DNA of 64,000 nucleotides from Patella vulgata. Its lineage: Eukaryota; Mollusca; Gastropoda; Patellidae. The notes under the pieces were generated by a model. The model saw only the letters and a list, made by a program, of their open reading frames with translations, did no database searches and had not been told where the DNA came from. The stretch covers positions 39,265,540 through 39,329,539 of the forward strand of contig NC_065884.2 in assembly GCF_932274485.2 (NCBI RefSeq), read 5' to 3'. Made by a program: the position numbers and the translations under genes. Every line of letters begins with the position of its first letter. Position 1 is the first letter of the stretch. Below, one piece after another: positions 43,756 to 55,918 of the stretch.

Positions 43756-43865
43756 CTTCTGATTGAAATATGAATACCACATCATTTATTGTCATTTTAT
43801 ATATTTATTATGTAATAATGATTTTTCTCTGTGTTAATTTTTCTTTGTGTGGATACACTATAATA

Positions 43866-44733
43866 CAACAGCTGGCTGAAAAGTTCTAGATCTGAAGAGG
43901 AGAGATTTAATTGGCTTTTACCACCACAAGTAGAATCATTGAATGAATCATAGACATAAGACCTGCAGCTGAAGTGTTATTATTGTATTTGTACCAGACA
44001 ATCTTGTGAACCTACCCATTGAAATCACCAAAAATGGACAGAACTATCTATATGGCAGTCATCAAGTATCTGCAACTGAAAGTCCTAACCCAAACATTGA
44101 AATATGTGGATACGGTCTCCACTATAGGAGACAATGGCCCTTCCTTTTCTGCACTAAAGAAGTGGTTGCAGGAGGTACTTGATCCAGTGACATCCAGTGA
44201 CAATCTGTGCTGTTTTCAATATTTCCTAAAAAAAATTTTAGCCAGATTTTTAAACATAGAGGAGACCTGGATTCATCAGTTTCAACCAGAATGCAAAATT
44301 CAATAAAAACAATGGAAGCATCCAGACTCGCAAGTCCCCAATCAAGCCAGGTCAGTTCTTTCGACTGGACAGGTGATGGGTTCACTCGTTTATGATTCCT
44401 AAACTATTCTGCTGATTGACTACCTTAAAAACAGCCAGACTATCAATAGAAGTATTATAAAGGTGTTCTATTCACACAATACTTCTGTTCATAAATGGGT
44501 GATATCATTTTCCCTCTATGATTACGTCATGTCAGCTGTGATCAATTTTTTAAGGGTAACTGAAGATAATTTCTTCCTGGCAGACATCAAGGCCATGCAA
44601 CATCATTAACTAAAGAGTGAGAGTGTACACTTCAAAAGTGACTACATAGAAAAATAAATGGAAACAATGGACTTTATACAATTCTATACAGTTCTTTCAC
44701 AGATGGGTTTAGAATTTTTCAGCCAGCTCTCAA
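43866..44733 (+). mobile_element. mariner-type element relic
   Basis: Ends carry AGCTGGCTGAAAAGTTCTA and, inverted, AGCTGGCTGAAAAATTCTA, with TA just outside (43864-43865 and 44734-44735). It encloses a decayed, internally deleted transposase and lies in unit C only. Confidence 0.7.
44031..44690 (+). pseudogene. mariner transposase relic
   Basis: MDRTIYMAVIKYLQLK and NGPSFSALKKWLQEV match the N-terminal helix-turn-helix of mariner/SETMAR-type transposases. EETWIHQFQPE and KQWKHPDSQVPNQA match the first catalytic segment, with Glu at the usual Asp position. ILLIDYLKNSQTIN and DYIEK match later segments. It shifts frame several times, contains stops, and lacks the middle DNA-binding part and the second and third catalytic segments. 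Long dead. Confidence 0.7.
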
Positions 44734-44865
44734 TAGTTATTGAAATTGAATTATTTGTTTTGGTTTGATACATGATATTATAATTATTCTTACATTGTTT
44801 GTATTCTATTTTAATAATGAACATTAAAACATGCTAATATTTGTTCATCCTTGCTGTATTGGGTT

Positions 44866-45127
44866 GGATGGCCGAATGGTTAGTGTGTGCATGCTGTATC
44901 ATACGGCCTGCCATTAAGTCAACTGGCGTGGTCTCGAATCCCTGGTTGTACGTGGCAAGGAGTAGGGTCACCTGTCCATACTCCTGATTTTCTCCGGGTA
45001 CTCTGGTTTCCCCCCACTGCTAAAGACCCCTACGCGCAAGCAAATTATTGAAATAAAATTAAACCATATGTTAGTCCCGAAATGACCTTGTTTGTGTTGA
45101 GTGGACGTTAAACCCATTTCTCTCTAA
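44866..45127 (+). mobile_element. tRNA-derived SINE, best copy
   Basis: Complete head with A box GATGGCCGAATGGTTAGTGT and B box GTGGTCTCGAATCCCTGG (Leu/Ser-tRNA style), then GGCAAGGAGTAGGGTCACCT, CTCCGGGTACTCTGG, CCCTACGCGCAAGC, TTATTGAAATAAAATTAAAC and GAGTGGACGTTAAACCC. It defines the family of which units A, B and G carry 5'-truncated copies. Confidence 0.85.
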
Positions 45128-46399
45128 TTATGTTTTGCATACAATGTGTAAATACAAATGTAAAGGATGTAACTTTAAAATAGAAGAAAATCAAATATTT
45201 TTAATATTAAACAATTGCTTTGTTCTTATACTTCTACAATCATTCTCATGTTGTTCATTTTGCCATATTTTTGTTTATTCATTCATATGTCTTCTATATA
45301 ATGATGCATAGTATAGTACACTATGTTAAAAAAAATACTAGAAATGTATGTTTCTTTATCACCAAATGATTTATGTAAGTTGTGAAGTAAAACAGTTGAA
45401 CATTAAATCCCATTTCAATTTATTTGCATGAGGTGAAGAGAAATAATGGTATTGAACAATTGACTATTCATGAAAGATACTAAAGAGAACTTTATTAATT
45501 TATACATACTTTTGCTAATTTTATTGTTATATCTTGGTAGTAACATACCAATATAAATAGTAATATTGTTTCTAGATGAAGACTATTATAATTGAAATGA
45601 AATGGGATTTCACATCATAATGCTATGCACGGACTGGGCTAATAATGACAAAAAACTACAATGAATACAATAGTATAAAATGTTGCTATGAAATTAAATA
45701 AATGTTGTATACAATAATTAACCGGTTTAATACTATATTATACATAAAAGTGAATGAAATTCAATGTTTACTATTTTGCTTTATACATGAATATCACAGG
45801 TCAAATTATTGAAATAAATAATGCAAATAGATTATGATTTGAAACATCTTGTATGTCATTGTTCTATTTGTTATATAAGACTACATGATATAAACTTTTT
45901 GATAAGCCTCTTTTATCATATTTTGAACCAATGGAATAAAGAGCAAAGACCTAGAATATATTGTAAATATAATCAGGTTTTTGATCAACTGATCAAAGGA
46001 AAATATTGCGAATAAATTTGTTGTACTGCTATTGTAAAGAAATCATCATTGTTTTATTTGATATTTAGAATACACATAATCGTGTATATATTTGAAGTTA
46101 AGAGCAATTATGATTAGTGATACCTGTATGACCAACTCTCAAAAGATAATCTCATTAAACCAAGTACTTTTTTTCATTTGTATTAGTTGATTTATACTGA
46201 ATAAAGATAACACAAACAAACAAAAATGAGTTGGCTGTGTGAACACCTCAATGACAAGTGGTATCAGATGCCTCAGAGAGAATATTCAAATGCTCCTTGT
46301 GATACGTTTGTAACACAATTATAACCTAATGTATTACACGGGAGTGGAGTGGGTGGGTCGGGGGGCTTTTCGATTGGCAGGGGACTATTAAAATGGGTA

Positions 46400-47716
46400 A
46401 GCAGAGATAAGCAATTTGATGAAACTTTGTGTGTAGTTTCATTACATTAGTACCTTGACCATATTACCTTGACCAAGTTCGACAATGAGCATTCTCTTAG
46501 TCAGGATAAGCAAAGCAACTTGATTGGCCGGGACTTTGAATTGGTTGATGCTTTGGGGTATGATAACTTTGGTTATAATGAAGTACTGGAACATAACAAC
46601 CCAGCTTTTAATTGAGCTAGAATGTTTAAACTTGGTGTAGATGTTCATCAGGTCTTGACTGAACATTTTGAGCTACAGCTTGGCAATTTCATTGGTCGAT
46701 GCTTTGGGACAAGATAACCTTGATTTCTATCTGACAGAGAGTGATGAAATTTACAGTATAGTTTGATTGCTCGATACTTTTGAAAAAAATATGAAAGTGC
46801 GATTAATTAATGTGTCATCTTTTACTTTGGGGTTTTGGCGGGAGACATCAGCCATACTGTTTGCTTGTTTAATATCCCCTATACAATATACGCTCGACCT
46901 CATTACCCGAACTGGGGTAGAAAAGTGGGATCTTTGACAATGAGGCAATGAACTTGTACATTCTTTTGCAGCTGCACAAGAGGGAACATCAACGCCGGAT
47001 TAACCATGGTGGTGGGGAGGGGGGCTGATACCGACCGGGAAGCCCCGCAAGGGGGTCGGGTCAGGGGGTTCTCCCGCTAAGAAATTTTAATTGGAGGCCG
47101 AAAACGTGATTTCATGGCATTTCAGGCACTTGTGTCGGAGCCATTTAGAAGTACCTCCCCCAGAAAAATAAAATTCTGCCACAAAATTAGCCACAATCCA
47201 TGCGGGTGCTGTGAAATTTCTAGAGGAGGGAGCTGGAACCCATGAGCCCGTTAAATTCGCCACTGTAAATGAGCAGAGCTACATCAAACCTAATTTTGAG
47301 TCCCTCAGTGATAAATAACTTGATTCAAAATCGTATTATAGCCCCAACGACGATTTGATGAATGGAGACCGTAACGTTACGACAAAGTCTAACACTGTAA
47401 GTACCAAATAGTCATACGAGATATGTGCATCTCATCAAATTCAGCTTATACCATACCCACAATAATGTTTCGGAGTCAGTGAGTTCAAGTTAGACAATAC
47501 GCTGACCTTCCACTGACCATGCTTATAATATAAAATCTGTCAATGACAGCTGATTCATTGTTTAGTTTTTTATATGATATATTTAATATCAATAATATAT
47601 GTATATGCATGCTTTATTTTACTTTACACGACCTCTAAAAATGCCCCAAATCGTAAAAATACGACTTTTTGGATTTCGATCTCCTTTTTTCGGCTACCCC
47701 GGACATTTTCAAAAAA
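46400..47716. other. Unit C interior, nothing recognised
   Basis: Partly related to the TCAACAAATCAGCTTGCTTA region of other units on the opposite strand (about 46400-46700). Otherwise no gene or repeat boundary seen. Confidence 0.4.
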
Positions 47717-48731
47717 TGATACAATGATTTCACACAACAGGCCAGCTATTAGCCTCTCGATTGACAAGAGTTTCATCGCCCTCCATTCATTATAACCAAT
47801 GTCATCGTGCCCTAAAGAATCAACAAATCAGCTTGCTTATCTCTGCTTACCCTAGGCAAAAAATGCTCATCTTTGAACTCAATCATGACATTGACCTAGT
47901 GAACGCCTACACCAAGTTTGAACATTCTAGCTTAATTAGAAGGAGAGTTCTTGTGTTCCAAAGTCCCGGCCCTTCAAATTGCTTCTATTTTTCATTTTCA
48001 ATTCAAAATGGTGACCATCACGTGACCGAAATCAAAATTCTGATCCGATAGATTTTTAGGCATTACTTCCAGGATTCCGAAAATATGACGCCCGAGTCTG
48101 TAAGTAAAATAGCAAAAAAGCCTTTTTGATTTTTCACGTTTAAAGATGGTGGCATTTCCGGTTCGATCGACAAACTCCATATTTTGTGTACGAATCAGTA
48201 ATTACTTGTCTAGTATCGAATTTTTTTTTTAGGTCATTCTGACCTATATTTCGACGATTTTTTTGAAAACTTTGATCCTTAATTTCACCAAGGGGAGATA
48301 ATTTAGAAAATTTCCAAGGACATCATTGAAGTCGCATTGGCAAGATCTACTAACATTCTAAATTTCACGAAAATCGCACAACTATTAAAGAAGTTGTCAA
48401 ATTGGTAATAACTTCCGGTTCGAAATGACAGCGACGAATTTTCGAAATGCCAAAATCCGAAATTGCAGATTTGAAGTAAATGTTTCAAGATACTCAAAGA
48501 AAAAAGAATTAGTAAAATAGGTCAAATAGTCACAAAGTTACAGCATTGTAGGTCAAATGCATTCCTTCGTAAAATTCGGTGATTTCGGATTCGTAAAACG
48601 TTTTGAAAATATATTTAATCAACAGCCACCACCCATTTTTGGGGGGATAGGTAAAAGTTTCAGAACGATCCTATGGTTAGATTCTGAGAAATCCGATTTG
48701 TGGACAAAACACAAAAAAAAAATAACAATAA

Positions 48732-51700
48732 CTAGATCTGCATAGCAGATATCAAAGCTTTCATATAAACTTCAAAAGGGGTTATTAGAATCTATGAATC
48801 ATCAACCACTCTGACGGATGTAGAAAGGAATATATTGTTACTAAATCTGTTGTACTGTTTCTTGTTATGGTAAAGAAAACATGAATACAACTATGAGATT
48901 TGTATAGAATTGGCATTAATCAATATATTTATTGTTTAATACTACATGTATATTATAGATACAAAGTGAATTAAATGAACCCAATTACATGTACTTTATA
49001 TAAGCAATGTTTTTTTATTCATCGTTACTTTGAAATCACATTATTTTCATTGATGATAAAAAGGTTGTATTTGTACCGAATCCAAAAAGTATGTTGTATG
49101 ACATTGCATTATCTGTACCAATTATTTATTTGCAAACCAATATACAATGTTTATTTCTACTCCAATATATTTGTTTCAACCCATGATAGTTTATTCACTC
49201 TTCTCACTTAAATACAAGAATAACACACGATTAAATTACTGAAACAAGTAATGCTGGTAGATTATAATTTGATATTGTATACCATTTACTCTCTGTTAGA
49301 TAAGGCGACGTGGTAATCTGTTAGATAAACATACATGGAAGTATATGTTAGATAACTACAATTTATGATATATTTTAAACCAAGGAAGTGGCCTTTCTAA
49401 AAATAAAAAAAAATAAAGGAAAATATATTTCATACAATTGTTATACTGTTACTGTTATCGTGAAGAAACATGATTGTTTATTTAATGTTGTTTATGACAA
49501 ACATGTAATCATGTACATTTTTTAAATAAGAACAATTATGCTACATGTATGAATAACTCTCAAAAATTATGTTTTCATCAATCCAAGTATTTTTTTATTT
49601 GTATTACTTGATTTATACTGAATAAAGATTACACAAACATACAAAATGGTGTTGGCTGTGTGACTGAATTCCTCGTTGAGAAGTGGTATCGGGTGTCCCA
49701 TAGAGAAGAAGCAAACCCTCCTTGTGATACACTTGTGAACATTTTAAAAGACCCAGTTCGCTGTGTTCCAGAAAAATCCCCATTATAGCTAGTGCATTAC
49801 ATGGTTGTTGTTGGGGGAAAGGTGGGTCTTTTCTATTGGCAATGATTTACTTTTTATAGGCCCACATTGAAATGTGGTCGTATATTGTCGTCGCCCCCCT
49901 TTTGCTGTTAATATCCGATTGACTTTAAATTTATACGCAGTGTTTAAGGTCATAAGACGAAGAAGCCTTTGATTTGCTCTGCCCAGGCAACGTTCCTGTG
50001 CTCCGATTGCCTTCAAATATGCACAGAATGTACCTTGGGATTCTAGCTATCACATATTAAAAATAGAAGAGTGTTGGATTCCGAGAACGTTCAAAATAAA
50101 TTCAAAACCCGCCCCCAACAATCAAAGGTTTTTTGCTTAAAAAATTGCCGTATTTTATCGAATTTTTATTGTTCTTGATATCTGAGGATTTTTCTCAATT
50201 TAGTATGTGATAAATATCATCGCGGCGCAGCCAACCGCTAGAAATTCCAGAGATTTGGATGCCTCAGCAGTCAAAAAAGGTCAAAATAGGCGATTTCGGT
50301 TTCTAGTGTCGATACATCGTTACGGTCATTTTAAAAAATTGTCTTTTAAGGATAATGTGTATAGTACCAGTACCTATCACATACGGAAGAGGCGATAAAA
50401 TCTCTTTGCATTTGCAATTTCAAAATTAATTAAAACCAATATTAAATTCCGAAAATCGTTTTTTTGCTAAAACTTTTTTTTTTTTAATCGGATCAAAATG
50501 GGAGTAAGGCACAGAGTCCGGGGTGGTAATGGGCGTATTGTGTCCAAATTTCATGGTTTTCGGACAATCGGTGCCGGTGTCACGGCGAAATTCCACTTTT
50601 TTCCCCTCATGGAAGCCGTAAATTGACTTGAAGCCAGGGTCCTTGAAGTTGTACAGCTGCACCCGGTGACCGATATTTATTTAACGGGGAATAAGTGATA
50701 ATTCATATTATAGCAGTAAATAATTAAAATATTTCATAGGGATTATAATAATATCTATATCTTGTCTGAGTACAGGGTTAAAACCAATATTAAATTCCGA
50801 AAATCGTTTTTTTGCTAAAACTCTTTTTTTTTAATGGGATCAAAATGGGGGTAAGGCACAGAGTCCGGGGTGGTAATGGACGTATTGTGTCCAAATTTCA
50901 TGGTTTTCGGACAATCGGTGCCGGTGTCACGGCGAAATTCCACTTTTTTCCCCTCATGGAAGCCGTAAATTGACTTAAAAAAAAACGACGAAAGGCAGGT
51001 GACAAGAACAAACGACATGAACGAATGCAGGTATCACCTTGAAATTTTCAGGGTACCTAGGTACCAACGTGAAAAGTTGCTCGCCGGAATTTAGTACTCA
51101 TGGTACCTTTGGTTCCAGCGTAGCGCATGCGCGAAGTCAAATCCAGCTAAACTCGAAAACAACCTTGTCGGCACGGAAAACATCAAAGGAGAAATTCGAA
51201 TAAAAAATGATACAATGATTTCACACAACAGGCCAGCTATTAGCCTCTCGATTGACAAGAGTTTCATCGCCCTCCATTCATTATAACCAATGTCATCGTG
51301 CCCTAAAGAATCAACAAATCAGCTTGCTTATCTCTGCTTACCCTAGGCAAAAAATGCTCATCTTTGAACTCAATCATGACATTGACCTAGTGAACGCCTA
51401 CACCAAGTTTGAACATTCTAGCTTAATTAGAAGGAGAGTTCTTGTGTTCCAAAGTCCCGGCCCTTCAAATTGCTTCTATTTTTCATTTTCAATTCAAAAT
51501 GGTGACCATCACGTGACCGAAATCAAAATTCTGATCCGATAGATTTTTAGGTATTCCTTCCAGGATTCCGAAAATATGACGCCCGAGTCTGTAAGTAAAA
51601 TAGCAAAAAAGCCTTTTTGATTTTTCACGTTTAAAGATGGTGGCACTTCCGGTTCGATCGACAAACTCCATATTTTGTGTACGAATCAGTAATTACTTGT

Positions 51701-52222
51701 CTAGTATCGAATTTTTTTTTTAGGTCATTCTGACCTATATTTCGACGATTTTTTTGAAAACTTTGATCCTTAATTTCACCAAGGGGAGATAATTTAGAAA
51801 ATTTCCAAGGACATCATTGAAGTCGCATTGACAAGATCTACTAACATTCTAAATTTCACGAAAATCGCACAACTATTAAAGAAGTTGTCAAATTGGTAAT
51901 AACTTCCGGTTCGAAATGACAGCGACGAATTTTCGAAATGCCAAAATCCGAAATTGCAGATTTGAAGTAAATGTTTCAAGATACTCAAAGAAAAAAGAAT
52001 TAGTAAAATAGGTCAAATAGTCACAGAGTTACAGCATTGTAGGTCAAATGCATTCCTTCGTAAAATTCGGTGATTTCGGATTCGTAAAACGTTTTGAAAA
52101 TATATTTAATCAACAGCCACCACCCATTTTTGGGGGGATAGGTAAAAGTTTCAGAACGATCCTATGGTTAGATTCTGAGAAATCCGATTTGTGGACAAAA
52201 CACAAAAAAAAAATAACAATAA
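48732..52222 (+). repeat. Array 2, unit D (3.5 kb)
   Basis: Starts CTAGATCTGCATAGCAGATA. Near-identical to units E and F, with a 12-bp deletion near 50259 relative to them. Two AATCGGTGCCGG modules (about 50440 and 50790). It ends AAAAAAATAACAATAA directly before unit E, with no hairpin repeats. Its small open frames recur in other units only because the DNA is duplicated. Confidence 0.9.
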
Positions 52223-55200
52223 CTAGATCTGCATAGCAGATATCAAAGCTTTCATATAAACTTCAAAAGGGGTTATTAGAATCTATGAATCATCAACCAC
52301 TCTGACGGATGTAGAAAGGAATATATTGTTACTAAATCTGTTGTACTGTTTCTTGTTATGGTAAAGAAAACATGAATACAACTATGAGATTTGTATAGAA
52401 TTGGCATTAATCAATATATTTATTGTTTAATACCACATGTATATTATAGATACAAAGTGAATTAAATGAACCCAATTACATGTACTTTATATAAGCAATG
52501 TTTTTTTATTCATCGTTACTTTGAAATCACATTATTTTCATTGATGATAAAAAGGTTGTATTTGTACCGAATCCAAAAAGTATGTTGTATGACATTGCAT
52601 TATCTGTACCAATTATTTATTTGCAAACCAATATACAATGTTTATTTCTACTCCAATATATTTGTTTCAACCCATGATAGTTTATTCACTCTTCTCACTT
52701 AAATACAAGAATAACACACGATTAAATTACTGAAACAAGTAATGCTGGTAGATTATAATTTGATATTGTATACCATTTACTCTCTGTTAGATAAGGCGAC
52801 GTGGTAATCTGTTAGATAAACATACATGGAAGTATATGTTAGATAACTACAATTTATGATATATTTTAAACCAAGGAAGTGGCCTTTCTAAAAATAAAAA
52901 AAAATAAAGGAAAATATATTTCATACAATTGTTATACTGTTACTGTTATCGTGAAGAAACATGATTGTTTATTTAATGTTGTTTATGACAAACATGTAAT
53001 CATGTACATTTTTTAAATAAGAACAATTATGCTACATGTATGAATAACTCTCAAAAATTATGTTTTCATCAATCCAAGTATTTTTTTATTTGTATTACTT
53101 GATTTATACTGAATAAAGATTACACAAACATACAAAATGGTGTTGGCTGTGTGACTGAATTCCTCGTTGAGAAGTGGTATCGGGTGTCCCATAGAGAAGA
53201 AGCAAACCCTCCTTGTGATACACTTGTGAACATTTTAAAAGACCCATTTCGCTGTGTTCCAGAAAAATCCCCATTATAGCTAGTGCATTACATGGTTGTT
53301 GTTGGGGGAAAGGTGGGTCTTTTCTATTGGCAATGATTTACTTTTTATAGGCCCACATTGAAATGTGGTCGTATATTGTCGTCGCCCCCCTTTTGCTGTT
53401 AATATCCGATTGACTTTAAATTTATACGCAGTGTTTAAGGTCATAAGACGAAGAAGCCTTTGATTTGCTCTGCCCAGGCAACGTTCCTGTGCTCCGATTG
53501 CCTTCAAATATGCACAGAATGTACCTTGGGATTCTAGCTATCACATATTAAAAATAGAAGAGTGTTGGATTCCGAGAACGTTCAAAATAAATTCAAAACC
53601 CGCCCCCAAAAATCAAAGGTTTTTTGCTTTAAAAATTGCCGTATTTTATCGAATTTTTATTGTTCTTGATATCTGAGGATTTTTCTCAATTTAGTATGTG
53701 ATAAATATCATCGCGGCGCAGCCAACCGCTAGAAATTCCAGAGATTTGGACCACCGGAATGATGCCTCAGCAGTCAAAAAAGGTCAAAATAGGCGATTTC
53801 GGTTTTTAGTGTCGATACATCGTTACGGTCATTTTAAAAAATTGTCTTTTAAGGATAATGTGTATAGTACCAGTACCTATCACATACGGAAGAGGCGATA
53901 AAATCTCTTTGCATTTGCAATTTCAAAATTAATTAAAACCAATATTAAATTCCGAAAATCGTTTTTTTGCTAAAACATTTTTTTTTTTAATCGGATCAAA
54001 ATGGGAGTAAGGCACAGAGTCCGGGGTGGTAATGGGCGTATTGTGTCCAAATTTCATGGTTTTCGGACAATCGGTGCCGGTGTCACGGCGAAATTCCACT
54101 TTTTTCCCCTCATGGAAGCCGTAAATTGACTTGAAGCCAGGGTCCTTGAAGTTGTACAGCTGCACCCGGTGACCGATATTTATTTAACGGGGAATAAGTG
54201 ATAATTCATATTATAGCAGTAAATAATTAAAATATTTCATAGGGATTATAATAATATCTATATCTTGTCTGGGTACAGGGTTAAAACCAATATTAAATTC
54301 CGAAAATCGTTTTTTTGCTAAAACTCTTTTTTTTTAATGGGATCAAAATGGGGGTAAGGCACAGAGTCCGGGGTGGTAATGGACGTATTGTGTCCAAATT
54401 TCATGGTTTTCGGACAATCGGTGCCGGTGTCACGGCGAAATTCCACTTTTTTCCCCTCATGGAAGCCGTAAATTGACTTAGAAAAAAAACGACGAAAGGC
54501 AGGTGACAAGAACAAACGACTTGAACGAATGCAGGTATCACCTTGAAATTTTCAGGGTACCTAGGTACCAACGTGAAAAGTTGCTCGCCGGAATTTAGTA
54601 CTCATGGTACCTTTGGTTCCAGCGTAGCGCATGCGCGAAGTCAAATCCAGCTAAACTCGAAAACAACCTTGTCGGCACGGAAAACATCAAAGGAGAAATT
54701 CGAATAAAAAATGATACAATGATTTCACACAACAGGCCAGCTATTAGCCTCTCGATTGACAAGAGTTTCATCGCCCTCCATTCATTATAACCAATGTCAT
54801 CGTGCCCTAAAGAATCAACAAATCAGCTTGCTTATCTCTGCTTACCCTAGGCAAAAAATGCTCATCTTTGAACTCAATCATGACATTGACCTAGTGAACG
54901 CCTACACCAAGTTTGAACATTCTAGCTTAATTAGAAGGAGAGTTCTTGTGTTCCAAAGTCCCGGCCCTTCAAATTGCTTCTATTTTTCATTTTCAATTCA
55001 AAATGGTGACCAGCACGTGACCGAAATCAAAATTCTGATCCGATAGATTTTTAGGTATTCCTTCCAGGATTCCGAAAATATGACGCCCGAGTCTGTAAGT
55101 AAAATAGCAAAAAAGCCTTTTTGATTTTTCACGTTTAAAGATGGTGGCACTTCCGGTTCGATGGACAAACTCCATATTTTGTGTACGAATCAGTAATTAC

Positions 55201-55918
55201 TTGTCTAGTATCGAATTTTTTTTTTAGGTCATTCTGACCTATATTTCGACGATTTTTTTGAAAACTTTGATCCTTAATTTCACCAAGGGGAGATAATTTA
55301 GAAAATTTCCAAGGACATCATTGAAGTCGCATTGGCAAGATCTACTAACATTCTAAATTTCACGAAAATCGCACAACTATTAAAGAAGTTGTCAAATTGG
55401 TAATAACTTCCGGTTCGAAATGACAGCGACGAATTTTCGAAATGAAAAAATCCGAAATTGCAGATTTGAAGTAAATGTTTCAAGATACTCAAAGAAAAAA
55501 GAATTAGTAAAATAGGTCAAATAGTCACAGAGTTACAGCATTGTAGGTCAAATGCATTCCTTCGTAAAATTCGGTGATTTCGGATTCGTAAAACGTTTTG
55601 AAAATATATTTAATCAACAGCCACCACCAATTTTTGGGGGGATAGGTAAAAGTTTCAGAACGATCCTATGGTTAGATTCTGAGAAATCCGATTTGTGGAC
55701 AAAACACAAAAAAAAAATAACAATAATAATCTTAACAGAAACAATAAGCTTTCATATGTAATATGAAAGCTTAATAATCTTAACAGAAACAATAAGCTTT
55801 CATAAGTAATATGAAAGCTTAATAATCTTAACAGAAACAATAAACTTTCATATGTAATATGAAAGCTTAATAATCTTAACAGAAACAATAAGCTTTCATA
55901 TGTAATATGAAAGCTTAA
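52223..55918 (+). repeat. Array 2, unit E (3.7 kb)
   Basis: Starts CTAGATCTGCATAGCAGATA and is near-identical to unit D. It ends with four 48-bp hairpin tail repeats (about 55727-55918) before unit F. Confidence 0.9.
55727..55918 (+). repeat. Tail hairpin repeats of unit E (4 x 48 bp)
   Basis: Four copies of AATCTTAACAGAAACAATAA plus a hairpin, spaced exactly 48 bp. The perfect form has a 12-bp stem AAGCTTTCATAT/ATATGAAAGCTT with loop GTA. Two copies have one change each. Confidence 0.92.

Larger units (their letters stand above)
43254..48731 (+). repeat. Array 2, unit C (5.5 kb), old and chimeric
   Basis: Starts CTAGATCTGCTAGGCAGATA. From about 45.7 to 46.3 kb it is a clearly diverged relative of units A/D/E/F (ACTGAATAAAGATAACACAA, GAGTTGGCTGTGTGA). 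It carries two full SINEs and a mariner absent from the other units. From about 47717 to its end it is almost identical to units D-F, a sharp change of divergence. Confidence 0.8.

Noticed and set aside
55727-55918. CRISPR array (regular 48-bp repeats with palindromes)
   Set aside because: There are no unique spacers: the whole 48-bp unit repeats. The context is eukaryotic and no cas gene is present.
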